Notes: generated by a model not told the origin, from the sequence alone. Counted from the stretch's first letter, positions 50,180 through 63,349 are shown. The stretch is DNA of 64,000 bases from Epiperipatus broadwayi (GCA_028023455.1 JAQFVV010012405.1:2607149-2671148); one strand, 5' to 3'. Numbers and translations are program-made.

Positions 50180-53100
50180 AAAATATTATATTGGTAGAAA
50201 GGTTGGGAATGTTAAGATTGCTCAAGTAGAGTTGATTATATCATTTGTGTAGAACAGGAATTGTGTTATAGTCATGTTGCTTATAGACATTAACTGGGAT
50301 AAGATCTTCAGCTAGAGAGGTGTGCATTTCAAGATGCATGATTTTTTCATATATTTGTTGTTTTGTAATAAAATTTTATTGAGGAGATTGTGGACCGTAG
50401 TGAATAGTGGGCAGATATTGTTAAACTGTTTTAGATTAGATTTTAAGATGCTCATGAATTTCCAGTTAACATTAGTGTCAGAAAGGAGAGTGTCATTTTT
50501 TGATAAATAGGAATGACAAAGGTTTGAGATGGATTGATTATGCACAATACTAGTTTTTAGAAGCTTTGAGTGAGTCTGTATTATAACATTCTGGTCGTGA
50601 AGCATGACCAACTGGTTTACTTCATTTTTTGTTTACATATAAAAGATTTGACATCATTCATGTGTGAGATGGTTTGCATAGTTGCATCTTTGTCTTCAAT
50701 ACACTGTTTTATGAGATTATTTAAGTGATAATTTGTTAAAATCAATTGGAACAGAAATTGTTTAAAAAAATTTTTGAAGGCTAGCCAAGTTTTAATTGGA
50801 AAAATGTTCTGCAGCTGATAATAGTAGTGACCTGCAAGGATTTGTATTAGAGAAGTCATCTATAGTTAATTTAAATTCTATAGGCATTTGTTGTTTAAAT
50901 GTAAATCTAAAGAACATTCTATTATTTTGGCATCTATATAATTTGAGAGTCAAACAAGCATGATCTGAAAATGAAATGTTGGATAGATGGATTGATGTTT
51001 TAAAATCAGATGGAGATACAAAAAAGAGATAAATGAGAGATGAACTATGCCCTCCAATAAATGAAGCTACCCTAGTAGAGTACAAGGATGAAAGTGGTAG
51101 CAAGCTGAGTTGATTAAATTTATATTGGAATGTGGAGGGTAATTCATTATAAGAGCAGTTTCAGTCATCACAAATGATAGTTATACCAGGTCTTTGTAAG
51201 ATTTTTATTTTGATAATGAGGAGGATCCTGGTTACATTTTTGGCTTTTTGCCTTAAGTATATTGATATGAGATAAAATTGATGTGATTGATGACTAAAGG
51301 AGAGGATAATTGCATTAACATATATGTATAGTATATTTTCTTTTGTAAATGGCAATTTTATATTTATCAAAACTCATACACCCTGTATTATTCTGATGTT
51401 TGGTTTATGTGTGAAAATATGGTCGTTATTTAGAACATTAATGATAGCTAGTTGAGTTGTTGATGACATTTTTGTCTCTGTTAGGACAAATATATCACAA
51501 TGGTGATTTTTTAAAAATTGAGTTAGTTAGTTTAGACCACGCATTCAGATCACAACAATGTTTTATTGTTTATATTTGGGTTGTTGGATAACTGATTTTG
51601 CTGATGTATTTAAAGCTTGAATTAAGTACTTTGTTTTTTTATTGTTTTTAGAAGCTGCGAGAATGATTTGATCATTTGCATCATATGTGCTTTTTTGTTT
51701 TATTAATGGTGAATTTTCTTTATATTTTGTTTCATGATGGAAGATGAGAACTAAATCCTGTGTCTCAATGTCAGTTTGATCCATGGCTTGAAAGATGAGA
51801 TCTAAATCTTAAATGTCGGACTCAGATTGATCCATGACTTTCTGGTAGGCATGACTCTTGGGATTGGATTGTCAGAGTTATTGATTTGTTTGAATTATTT
51901 TGTTTTGGTGTTATTGGTCTTTTGTATTTTATCTTTTTCAAATAGATCTATTAATAGATATAGAAAAGCCATCAGATTATATGCTTATGGCTGTGCTTAT
52001 TTCTAAAGTTGTTTAAGTGTTTTAAGGTAAAACGTTTGCCCATGAGCTAGCCTTCTGGTCATTATTTCACAAATGATTCAGTTTATCAGTCTTGTTATAA
52101 TTGTTGCAATCACCAGTGCTATATTGAAAAGCAGTGTAACCCAATGTAGAAAATTTTAAACTTAGAGATGGGCACATAAAGATGCAATGAGGTAGTTCAT
52201 CTGAAGTGTGGTTTTGCATCATCTTAATAGTAATGGTACTTTCCACGAATTTGTGGGAATCTCAAAAGATATATCTGATGGGAATTCCCTTGATATATTA
52301 AGTAGCAAAGCTTTATTATCTGATTTTTTTTGTAGCACCTTTCCTGTAAAGTCAAGAAGAGCTTGCATAATGTGGTCATGTATAAGTAAATTTGCTTTTT
52401 TAGTTACATAGTAAACTTTTTTAAAAATTTATTTGTTTGATATTTTCAGCCTCCTCTTGCTGATGCTTAATAAAATATTTTAGGTCTATGAATAATCTGG
52501 CTGTAAAAGTAATAGGTAGAACATTTAATTGCTTTGATTATGTTGTGAATTTGCAACTCTGCCAGATAGTCAGATAGTGATGGATGGGATAATAATGGCT
52601 GCCCTCCATCAAATCATAGTTTTCTATGATACTAATAATCGATGTAGTGGAAGAAATGCTGTTTGTGAATATTTTGTGCCTGTATTCTCTAAGCTTGACA
52701 AAAGAGGAAGGCTTAATTAGATCAGTTGTGCTGTTGATCCTAATGTTATTTGCTATATCTAGTGAATATCTTTGTGAGGCATTGTTTTAAGTCATTACTT
52801 CTTGATTGTTATATTTTTTGAGCTCCATGATTTTAACTATATCTGAAACAGCATTAGTAGCAAAGTTTGATAGAGCATAGATTTACATAATATGCATTTA
52901 TAAAAATCTGAATAAGAATAATTTCTGTGTATTATACTTTTTTTTCCGTTTGTATCAATTCCATTTGTTGACCCAAGTAGGAATTTTGAGAAGTGATGTA
53001 GTTTTTTTTTTTCTGAATTTACAGTTTTAAAATTTTTGACTGAGAAAGCTTTTCCTTCATTGGAGGAATCTTTATTTTTGGAGCTTATTTTAACATTAAA

Positions 53101-53330
53101 TATCCTGTTACATTTAATATTGCAATGTCTTTTTGTGATAGACGTTTTTTTTGTTTGGTAATAATGATGTATACTAATTTATCTTTTTTTTTTTATAATA
53201 GGTGATTAAATATAAAGGAATGTGAAAAAGATTATCTTTTTGGATGCTATTGCCAAATTTACTTCTTTGTTATCAAAGTCATAATCAACATTCTGAAGTT
53301 TTATGAAAAGAATACTTATTTACTTAGTTT
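50180..53330 (-). mobile_element. LINE copy E, lacking most of the reverse transcriptase
   Basis: This minus-strand LINE has ORF1 homology in about 52200-53300 (for example the IRINSTTDLIKPSSFVKL frame near 52720, and LNISREFPSDI near 52290). Endonuclease follows near 50800-51500, then a non-RT linker (50312-50859). Homology fades near 50180 before any RT motif. Losing the 3' half is unusual, because reverse-transcription failure removes 5' ends. A later deletion or recombination is likely. Many stops and frameshifts. Confidence 0.65.
50792..51103 (-). pseudogene. LINE E endonuclease C-terminal fragment
   Basis: The frame reads TRVASFIGGHSSSLIYLFFV and then NISFSDHACL, matching the copy A region with IDLMFYSP and IPMSDHAAL. 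The SDH motif (about 50971-50960) is the C-terminal catalytic His motif of apurinic-type LINE endonucleases. It overlaps the frame 50617-50859, indicating a frameshift. Confidence 0.65.
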
Positions 53331-53690
53331 TATTGTGACAATTGCCCGAGCCTCAAATTTCGAGGCTCGAGCTCAAAATACACTGTATATATGCTTTTAT
53401 CACTGTGTTATAATCACACTGACACTATTTTGTTGTGCTAATTAATAAAATATATGTAATTGTTTAGATTTCCAGGTCACTTGATTGTTATTCTGATAAA
53501 AAGAAATTATTAAACTCAGGTGCTTATTTGCGCATTAAAATTATATACATGTTATTCTGATAGTAAATATTTTTGATTTAAATATAAGAGGAATTTTTCT
53601 TAAACTTGTTGTGACAATTGCTCGAGACTTGAAATATACTACATTTATGTAATCAGTTGTAGAATACCAATTGAACAAGATGATGAGGAA
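53331..53690. repeat. Two short related repeats with a palindromic core
   Basis: TTGTGACAATTGCYCGAG occurs near 53335 and again near 53612, about 277 bp apart, followed in both by related AATAYACT words. The first copy contains GAGCCTC-AAATTTC-GAGGCTC, an exact 7-bp inverted repeat. These could be ends of an unidentified element. Confidence 0.5.
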
Positions 53691-56099
53691 CAGATTAGTT
53701 AGGCAGGATAATAAAGAACAGGTTAATTTCTTATACTATTGTTGATCATTAAATAATGACATAGGTATTAGAATGAGAATTGTAATGATTAAATAAGTTG
53801 TAATAAAGGTGGTTTTTCAAGTTAAAATTAAAAGAATCTCAGAAATGTTTTTTTGACAAAGAAATGTTGAAAGGATTTTGAGATTTTGGTTTGGAGGATA
53901 GTACAAAAGATATGTTTGAAGGATAGAGTTAACATTGTCAAATATGTTGAAATAAATGAAAAGAAATGACTTGTGAAAAAAACTATGAAGCAATAAAGGA
54001 TCAGATTTGACATAAATTTAGATATACTGTAGAGGAATTGGTAAGAATATTTGGAAGTTGCAAAGAAGATAAACAGGATAAGCAAAAGTTGATCCATGCA
54101 CCAAAAAGTGACATAACTTTGAGTAAAACAAGTAGCAGAAAGATTTAGTTAAAACTGTCAGTTTGTAGTGCAGGGCTTCTCTAATTATTATATCGTGTCA
54201 ATTTTTAAAATTCTGATTTGTTCTTTTATATTTTTTCCTTTAAAGCATGATGTCTCTAGAACTGCAACCATTTATATTTGTTATAAAATGTAAAGAATAT
54301 ATGTATATATAATTTTGGGAATTGATAAAAACCTCATAGCATTAGACATGAATCTATTTAGTTTTAATAATCTTAACAAAGTTGAATTTTGAAATATTCA
54401 TTTTAATATTTTTATGAATTTCCAATTAATTCTAAATATATATTGGGGTAATTAAACAGTCACCTACTAATATGTAATAATTTCAGGAGCTGATGAAAAT
54501 TTATAGCTGTATTAAAATGAATATTGTAAGATTACTTAAATAAAGTTAAATAAACCCATTTTTATAATGTTTTTTAAGAATTAATGTTGATGTTTGCAAA
54601 CATTATTGTCTACACTTTTCATGTTTGTAAAAATTTAGAACTCGATCAGAATTGGTATCACTTTTGTTTGCTATTGACAATTGGATGATAGGTCAGGTTG
54701 AATAAATTTTATAAAAACAGCACTAGATTTTCATTGGCACCCAAAATTATTATATATTAAAAGATTATTTAATTATACATTTTATTTATTCATGATGAAT
54801 TGGAAATTTAGAAGAATATTAAAATGAATTCCTTAAAATTCTACTTTGTGAAGATTACTTAAGACTAACTGGAGTCAAAGTTTAATAATTTTCTCAAGAA
54901 TTAATATTGAAGCTTGCAAATATCATCTGTATTGGTTACTTTTATAAGATAATTGAATGATTATCTAATGTGAGATAGTTTATTAAATTTGATGACAATA
55001 AGTCTAATATATTTTCATCAGCCTTTGAATTATATATAGTACAAATTAATATTATAATAAATTACAGAAAGTTGCTAAGCCAAGTTTTTAGTGCAGAATA
55101 TCTATCAAAACAAGAATACAATTTATTTTAGCAAATGTAAATATATATGTCAGTATAAATTAAAGTGCCAGTTATTCAAAATAACTATGTTATTTGCCAT
55201 TACATTAATAGTTTTTTTTAAAAATTTAACATCAAATCCTCCATAAATTGAAACAACAGTTCTAAGAGGAATGCTATAACTCTAACATTAGTGCATTTTT
55301 TTGAATTAATTATGTGCTAAACTTGTTTTATTATATATTTTTTATTATTTTTCTCCAGACTGATACTTTTGGCCTTACAAGTAAACATAAAAATGATAGA
55401 ATGATTATTACTATTATGAAACCATGGATGAATATGCCCTATATTACTACTTTGCAAAAAAAAAAAGTTTCTCTTTTGAATTTAATATTGGTTTTTCAAT
55501 GTTCTTTACTTTTAAGTATATCAATTAATAATTCTAAATATATGCTTTAAAATGATGAGTTTATGCTTGAATTGCCACATTTGTAAGTTAGATATTATGG
55601 GGAGACATGAGCAAATTTATTGTTTGGAATAGCTGTGCATGTTCACCTTTATAACAGAACTAAAAACATCAGTGTATATAATTATGCATTTATTGAACAT
55701 GAGAAGAAAACTGGTCGTTTGTTTAAATTATGTCTTGAGAAAAATAGTAAAAAACAAAATAAGTTTGTCAGATAGAGCTAATAGAATCTATCTTAACTGA
55801 TGTTTCAATTTATGATGAATTTGTTGTTAATTTTTTTTAAAAATAAAAACCCATTAATATAAGGTCCAATGGCATAACTCTTATCACTAACTGGTGTTTT
55901 AATTTATATTGGTAAATATATTTAGAATTACTAAAACAAATTATAATCTTGCTTGATAAAGGTGTTTTGCATTAAGAGCCAGAGTTAGTAGTTTTTTCAA
56001 ATTTGTTACTGTATTTTATTTACTTGTTGTCTATACACTCTTGTGATACTAATTTTTATATTTTAGTAGGGTTTAAATATTTTTAAATTACATATATGT
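53691..56099. other. Gene-free AT-rich stretch
   Basis: No convincing gene. A frame after a pyrimidine-rich AG at about 55358 (55314-55550) was considered and rejected as an exon. Confidence 0.5.
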
Positions 56100-56109
56100 A
56101 CATACATAT

Positions 56110-56290
56110 ATGTCTATTATTAAGCAATCAGAAGCCATGTAGGCTTATTGTTTTTGGCTTCACAATATGAACATGGTTTTTTGCTGCACCAAAAATTCTC
56201 CTTAACTCTCCTTTCAATATTATTAATTGCTTATCGTTTTTATCCATTATCCATGTGTCACATGCATAATTTAATGTTTGCTTTAAGTGC
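56110..56290 (-). mobile_element. RT-type LINE fragment
   Basis: On the minus strand one frame reads ALNYACDTWIMDKNDKQLII and then LKGELRRIFGAAKNH. This resembles the post-RT segment YG-ETW...ERRVLRKI-G found in several LINE ORF2 proteins. It is short, with no further support. Confidence 0.45.
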
Positions 56291-57366
56291 TACACTTTCT
56301 ACATCCATTCATTGAATATGCACATTATTTTATTTACTTAGCACAATATCTATTTTTCTATACATATTTAAGATTTTAACTATATTTGAGAACTACTAGT
56401 ATAGTATGTTAACATTCTAGACAAACGAATAAAGACATCAGAAAAAACACAAATAACTTCTAAAATGCATTTTGACTGAATTATTTCTCTTCAGCTGGTC
56501 CAATCAGAGGCTGTCATATACATATGCTTTTTTAAAAATTAAATTTTGATATTGGTATCATATTCATATTTCTGGGATGTATGTACAAAATGTTTTTTTT
56601 TTAAATTATTGATTACCATTAGAAGAGTCTTAGTAAGTTACAGTTGTGTATTTGCTTATTATGGCCATAATCTGAGATTTAAATACAAGTTGAATTTGAA
56701 AGTTTTTCAAAGTATCTGAGGATTTTAAAAATAAACCTGGGGTTTTTTCAGCTAGGTAATCTGCTCATAGTTTACAACTGGCAATATAATTGTTAATTGA
56801 CAAATAGATATTTAATTGTTTTTAACTGAAAGATAAAATCTATTGGTTAATTAAATTTGTTTAAGTGTGTATATATATATATATGTTTATTACAGAACAA
56901 AAGTCTAATCAAAGAAAGCTCATATTCCTTTGAACGCATTGTTTATTTTTACTTGAATCCCATTAACTATTTACTGTTTTTAACATGCTTTGTTTGAAAA
57001 ATAATAATTCACCCTTTGCCCTATATGGTTGTCTATGGATCATGGCCCAGATTTTGTCACTTCTTGTGATCAAATTTCATATGAACTCTCAAACCATAAA
57101 CCCTATTCTGTTATTTTTTAAATGTATTTATTGCAGTAAAAATTTTTGTTTGTCTTAAAATGTGATTATTTTTTGGTGCTTTTAATAAAAATTTTCATTG
57201 TGAGAATTTTCATCAAAGTATATCTTTTTAAAAAAAAATCAAGAATGAAAATATATAATATAAAACATTTTATTTTATTGATATATTTTTTTTATTTGGA
57301 TAAAATTATATATATCTAATTTAATCATATATCTACCTTCTAATATGTATATAATTTTTTCTTTAG
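56291..57366. other. AT-rich stretch, probably intron
   Basis: Nothing recognised. If the exon at 57367 is real, this is its upstream intron. Confidence 0.4.
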
Positions 57367-57490
57367 GAGTTTGGTCAATGCCTGCATTGTTTTGCGTTTG
57401 ACTTGTCGTGCCAGTTACGAAAATTGTCATTACATGCTCTTCAGTAACAAATTGGGACAGTTAATAGATTTTCTTTTTCATCGCCTAAAT
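57367..57490 (+). CDS. Candidate internal exon of an unidentified host gene
   Basis: A 124-bp segment lies between a pyrimidine tract ending TTTTTTCTTTAG (57355-57366) and GTAAGT (57491-57496), both good splice sites. One frame is open throughout: after one base finishing a split codon it encodes 41 residues beginning SLVNACIVLRLTCRASYENC and ending QLIDFLFHRLN. Other frames contain stops. Composition is less A/T-rich than the flanks and includes several CG dinucleotides, rare in this window. The intron phase is 2 upstream and 0 downstream. The peptide looks helical and amphipathic, possibly from an armadillo/HEAT-like repeat protein. I do not recognise the gene. It is the only convincing non-transposon coding piece here. 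Confidence 0.6.
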
Positions 57491-60270
57491 GTAAGTGGAA
57501 TTTTTTATTGAATGATATTAATTTTAAAAGAAATGTTAGCCGTTTAAGAAAGTAAATATAAATTTGAAGTTGTTTTAAATATACCTTTTTTTAGATAAAT
57601 GCAGTCGAATTATAATTTTTTTTTTAGATTTTATTGTTTTATATATATATAAATAAAAAATTGTAGAAGATTTTAACAATAATTTGCTATTATTTACTAT
57701 CATTTACTTTCGTAGATAATATTTAATTAATCATACTATAATGTAAGTTGGGAAAGTCATTATTGCTTAATATTGGTTTCTGTCTTTCCTTTGTTAGAAA
57801 TTTAAAAATGCCTATAACTAATTTAGAATTGATGTCATTACATTATGTAATAGTTAATGAGATTTGTATAATTGCACAAAAAATTGATTGGGTTAAAAAT
57901 CTTGGTTGTTTATAATGTCAAGTCATTAATACTTGATCTCTGGATGGGCATAATTGAAATCAGTGTTCTCTATCAAAAGAAGTTTAACAAGTCAGAAGTC
58001 ATCATAGAGACCTGTTTTCATTGCAATCTAATTTACATTGATTTTATTTATTGCTTACAATGTGTAATTTTTAGAATTGAAAAGATATGCGATGTTTTAT
58101 TTATTTGTGAGTGTGGTCATGAGGTAGAATGAAAGATGAATAAACTGAAGAATTCTGAGTTCAAATCTCTCTATTTACATATATAAGAAACATTCATTAT
58201 AAGCACATTATATGCTGCCTTAGATTTATTTATTTATTTTAAAATGATAGAAAGTAGATCTGTAAAGTTTATAATAAGTTCTAAATATATTGATTTTAAA
58301 AGAAGACATTTTGGAAATATAGTTTTTCACATTCTAATGCAATGTTACAGTGGCAAAGTCAAGATCTAAAAGTTTCTAGATCAATTCCCAGCGCAGGTTG
58401 TTCAATTAAATTAATCTGCTGTGCTCATTATATTGTGCTTAATCATCATATGGTCTTTCAAGAAACTGACTATAACATTATATATATTATGGCCTTTTTA
58501 TTGGTACACCCCATTACAAAACAAATTGGAAATAAACTTTATTATATATAATTTTAAATTTTAGAAAGTCTTAAAATATTTATTTGTTAAAACTAAAAAG
58601 AATAAAGGGTATTTTAAGTATCTTAGTGTTTGAACCTGTGATTAGTTAATTGAAAGTACTATAAAAGCTAAATCTTGTTAAAATATTTATTTTTAAAGGT
58701 ATATAAAAGATAAAATACTAAAGGATAATTTAATATCTGTTAAGAAGTAATTGTTTAATAATATTTAAATTTATAGGATAGTTCAAATCTAATCTGATAA
58801 ATGAAAATATGCATAATATAGATGAATAATTATGTCTGTGTGCATCTGGTATTAGTTAGCAATAATTATTTCTTGTGAAATATGAATTTATTTTCCAAAT
58901 TAAATAACTAACAATATGTTCTGAATTTTGTGATTAAAAGTTCATAGGATTAATCTCAAATTTAATCTGTATAAAAATAAAATGAAAATGATATAAATTA
59001 TAGTTTTATTAAGTTTATTAAAGGTATTGTTTTTTTTATTACTAATAAATATTTTAAAAGATAATATTTGTTTTTAAAAATAGTTCAGCTACAAGCAAGT
59101 CAGTAAAATATTCAGAATCAAGGAAGTGGGAAAATTAACCGATGAGAGTGCACAATTTGAAGTAAATGAGCACACATTGAAAAAAGAAAAAAAATCAGAG
59201 GGAAATGATCAGTTTTTGGACATTTAGTTAAAAAAAAAGATTAGAGATCAGAAATAAAAACCAAGTAACTAGGTTTGTTTTTGGTAAAAAAGTTTGCTGA
59301 AATCTTTTAAACATTATCTTTTTTAAAAAAGACAAGGAATTAATAATGATCAACTCAAAGATTTTAAACTTTATATTATCAAGTTTTCCATAATTTGAAT
59401 GGGTAAAACAATTTTACATCTCTACTGACTAAATTGACAATCAATAAGTTTGCTGAAATATCTTGGAACTATTATGCTATGTCCAGTGGTGATCTAGTTA
59501 CAGCTGGATTGCAATTTGTAAATGATACTAAATAATAACAGGTGGCTTGGCAATTTACTTTATAATAACTCTTTAATTTACTGAAACAGTATATTTCTAC
59601 CCTCATATCTGTTTCACCTATTTTTCCCACAGCCACATCTATGCCAGGTTTAAACCCCTCTAGTACATGTATATTTGCACATGTATAAGCATCAACACAG
59701 TTATATAGGTACTATCATCACATATATGCATGGATAAATGACCATAATATCAATTTATGTACATATATTGCAGCGTTTATATTACTTTTTCTAAATAATA
59801 TTTTTTATAAAATTTGTTTTCTTTAAAAAGAATGTACATATTAAATAATCTCTAAATAATATATTGGTTTTGGAATTTACATTTTGAATTCCATGTGTTA
59901 TTTGGTGGGTAAAAGCTAGAGCAATTCTCAATTCTAATGTAATAAACCAGAAACAAATCACCACTTGACAAAGATGATTTAAATGAGCTATAAAACAATT
60001 AATTGTTTCCAAACCTATTACAAGTGTAAGGAATTGCTTTTTCAGACTAAAACCAGTAAAAGTTGTAAGCAATTACTTGATCAGGGTTGAAGAAACAGTG
60101 TCTAGTAAAACTTAACAGGGAAATTAAGTATATAAGCTATAAAAGTTCAAAGGAGGAATTCTAGGTTAAACATCTGGCTAGATGGTTTTGGTCTGAAAAA
60201 TGTATAAATAAAGCAGATTTTTTTTTACTGCAAAGGGGTTTTTTTTTTTGTAAATTTTTGTGAAGTCAAG
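57491..60270. other. Gene-free stretch, probably intron
   Basis: A/T-rich DNA with no further exon candidate I can support. It includes a retrozyme-family fragment at 58095-58185 and T-runs. Confidence 0.45.
58095..58185 (+). repeat. Retrozyme-family terminal fragment
   Basis: GTGAGTGTGGTCATGAGGTAG and GAATTCTGAGTTCAAATCTC match the right end of the 7946-8300 copy (GTGTGTGGTCATGTG, ATCTGAGTTCAAATCC). The hammerhead portion is absent. Confidence 0.5.
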
Positions 60271-60274
60271 ACAC

Positions 60275-60495
60275 ATACAATATTTCGGGCTAGAAGAAGC
60301 GTTTTGCTGCCTCTCTGTTGGGTATGAGCAGGATCACCAGGAGAAGAGATCTTCCCACAGCCTGCCGTGAGACCGTAAATCTATCCTGAAAAGAAATGCC
60401 ACTACACCATAATGCCACCGTTTGATGTTCCTGCATTCCAGCCACTACCACACTGTTTGATGTACCACATTCAACCATACCAAGAAGACTGGTAA
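60275..60495 (-). repeat. GC-richer repeat-like segment with tRNA-like words
   Basis: This 200-bp stretch is markedly richer in G+C than its surroundings. On the minus strand it includes GGTGTAGTGGC (A-box-like) and the near-duplicated words ACATCAAACAGTG/ACATCAAACGGTG, and ends GCCCGAAATATTG before a T/A-run. It may be a SINE or a fragment of a retroelement end. The 62-codon frame across it resembles no known protein. Confidence 0.45.
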
Positions 60496-61171
60496 TATTT
60501 TTAAAGACTGCAGCTCTATAAATTAATCTATAAACTCTAATCTAAGCTAGCTTGTTTACTATGAAGAATGTTCTAGATAAATTCTCAACATTTTTAAATT
60601 TAAATTGTTTGTAAAAGGAACTGTGTAAACTTGTCTAAAATTATATATATTGTAAAAGCATTTATGGTCATTCTGCTTTCTTAAAATCTGTAACTTATTT
60701 TTAAAGTAACTAAGAAATCATTTTATAATTTAACCTTGTAAACCTGTCTGAATTCTTTTATAAATTAAAAGACTTTACTTCTGTAATCTTCTGCAATCAG
60801 TTACCTTAAATTTCCAAAAACTGTGGTCATGCCTAACTTTATTGTTTAAGTATTTTGTTTACATTTATTCTGTTTAAATTTAATATATGTGATAATATGC
60901 CCATCTTTCGAAACAATGACTAATAATTAACTAACTTACAAAGGAGGTAATTGAAATCTCCACCTTAAATATTTTAAGAACGCTGTTTGGTATATTAAAT
61001 CGCTGTTTCGAAATAATAATATTGATAGATAATAAACGATCGCTAACTGCTCGTTGTTATCCTGATTTATATATATTATAAATTGCAATATATTTTGCAA
61101 GGTTTGCTTAGTCAGTTTTATATATTATGACTTTTTGATATCTATTAGTTAGAGGAGGTAAACTGGCTAGA
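60496..61171. other. AT-rich stretch
   Basis: No gene recognised. A few CG-containing words near 60990-61050 are not part of an open frame. Confidence 0.45.
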
Positions 61172-61670
61172 GATGGATAATCATCATCATCATCATCAAC
61201 CATTATCAATCCACTGCAGGATGAAGGTCTCTCCAAGTTTAATCCATCTTGTTCGATCTTTAGCTTCTCTTCTCCATAACACCCCTGCACATTTTCTTAT
61301 TTCATCCATCCATCTCACATGTGGTCTCTTTCTGGGTCTTTTACAATCTCTTGGAATCTAGTTTAAAATTTCAATTGTCCATCTATTATCATCTCTTCTA
61401 GCAATATGTCCAGCCCAACTCCATTGCAATCTTTTAATTTTTTCAATAAGGTCAGTAACACCTGTTTGTTGTCTTACCCATACATTGCGTTTTCAATCGC
61501 TTCTTGTTAATCCCAACATACATCTCTCCATACTCCTTTGAATGGTCTGAAGTCACTGTATTGCTCTTCTATTAAGTGTCCAAGTCTCAGATCCATAAGT
61601 AAGAACTGGTAAAACACATTTGTTAAAAACCATCCTTTTCAAACACATAGGCATATTTCCTTTTAGTATC
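61172..61670 (-). mobile_element. RTE-like LINE 3' end with (TGA)n tail
   Basis: On the minus strand from about 61668 a frame reads KCVLPVLTYGSETWTLNRRA, then MERCMLGLTRSD, WSWAGHIARRDDNRWT, KRPHVRWMDEIRKCAG and IKLGETFILQWIDNG, the conserved C-terminal tail of RTE-type (BovB-like) ORF proteins. Only three in-frame stops interrupt it, so it is younger than most LINEs here. The 3' end is followed by a TGATGATGATGAT tail (61177-61200). It is 5'-truncated, with no RT catalytic core present. Confidence 0.82.
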
Positions 61671-61778
61671 AAGTTATTTTTACCAAAAGCACTCCAAACA
61701 AGTTTAATTCTAGATGGATAATAAAGTATATTTAATAATGTTTATATTAATTCCCATCAAATATACATTCTCTCCTTA

Positions 61779-61785
61779 ATTATAT

Positions 61786-61823
<38 letters not shown>

Positions 61824-61830
61824 TTATATC

Positions 61831-61868
<38 letters not shown>

Positions 61869-61870
61869 GA
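61779..61870. repeat. (TA)n tract ending in a perfect palindrome
   Basis: Two (TA)n blocks are joined by TTTATATCTGCATA. The second is bracketed by TCTGCATATA and TATATGCAGA (61828-61871), so it can form a perfect hairpin of about 20 bp per arm. Confidence 0.85.
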
Positions 61871-62649
61871 TTCAGGATTTTAGCTAGATTATAATATAAT
61901 TTAAGTCTTTTTTATTAGCATAATTATAATGCTACTTTAAGAACTGGGTTGAGTTAGTTTGACAGATAGAAGCTATCTGTTTTAGGCAATTTAGCTTTTA
62001 TTTTGAACTTTAGTTTTAAACTATTTTTATTCAGTTTTAAATTTTAATTATGATTTTACTTTTTTTAACTTTGCTTATGCTGGGTCAATTTATGGCACTT
62101 TGGTGCCCAACTGGCTTCAATAAAGAGCTTTACTCTTGCTAGGTTTCTCTGGGTTTAAATACTTTTTAAACATATAACCTTTTAATACTACAGAGATAGA
62201 TTGACCCTTCAAGCAGAGGGAGAATAGCATTGGTAGCAGAGCCATTAACCTACCTACTAGCAGAGTGAGCTATGCAAAGCATAATATGATCACATTTCCA
62301 AACCATGGCCACCTTGACTGCCGGATTTAAACCCCTGCCATCCAAAATATTTTATTTTGAGGATCAACCTCAGGCATCAGATAATCATAAGTTATAGTAA
62401 GCATGTGTAATATAATAGGCACAGAATAAAGCATCTAACATATTACATGACTATCTTACATTCTGTCTCAGGATCCAGTATATTTACTTAATGCATAAAA
62501 TAATTCTACACTAATTTACTGGTGACGAAGTGATAAGAAAGAGAGAAATTAGATAAAATAAAAATTAAGCATACATCAGTATTTATTCATGCTCACACAT
62601 ATACAATATAAAATAACACAATATAATGTTAAATATATTAAATTTTTTA
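61871..62649. other. Gene-free stretch
   Basis: Unique sequence with no frame or repeat I can assign. Confidence 0.45.
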
Positions 62650-63215
62650 AGTGCTAGCAGATAATGTAATAATAACGTGAAAGGCTAAAACCTTCGACAG
62701 AAGCACCTTAAAAATGTTTGTGACAGCCAATCAGATGCAATAATGACTACATGTGGAACACTCAATTCAAGAACACATGCCAGAACTACCAGAAAAAGAT
62801 GGGACCCACCTATGTCAGACTCAGCATTCTGAACTATGAGCATGAAGTTTAAAACACCTTCACATTTAATTCACTAAATCTTATATCTAAATAAACAATG
62901 CAAAATCTTTCGATTTACAATGAACCGTTTTTCAAATCTAATGAAATGATAGTAACAAATGTAAATATATTAAATTTATTAAGCACTAACAGATAATCTA
63001 ATAATAATGTGAAAGGCTAAAACCTTTGACGGAAGTATCTTAAAATGCTTATGTGACACCCAATCAGACACAATAATGACTGCATATGGAACTCTTGTGT
63101 TCTTGAATTGAGAGTTCCATGTGCAGTCATTATTGCATCTGATTGGCTGTCACATAAGCATTTTTTAAGGTGCTTCTGTTGAAGCTTTTAGCCTTTCATA
63201 TTATTATTACAATAT
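62650..63215. repeat. Three-copy foldback repeat
   Basis: A block with GTGAAAGGCTAAAACC, CCAATCAGAYRCAATAATGAC and GAACWC words appears three times: direct at about 62670-62790 and 63005-63100, and inverted at about 63105-63205. The last two form a hairpin with arms of about 95 bp and a loop of roughly 15 bases around 63100. The inverse strand shows CTGTCGAAGG...CCTTTCACG, which resembles a decayed Penelope-like terminal motif but lacks an intact ribozyme core. Confidence 0.7.
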
Positions 63216-63349
63216 AATATTGAAATTCAGAAAACAAAAAAATATGTGTAATTACTTAGGCTAAATTATAATAGTCATTCAGTAATTAATTTCATTTAAA
63301 ATAAATATAAAGTATCTATAGACCAGTATCAAAATGTATTTAGTTCTTT

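Noticed and set aside
55358-55550. Exon candidate after a CTCCAG acceptor
   Set aside because: The frame ends in a stop without a donor site, contains an 11-base A-run, and resembles no protein.
60290-60478. 62-codon minus-strand protein
   Set aside because: It spans a GC-richer repeat-like segment with tRNA-like words, and no protein family is recognised.
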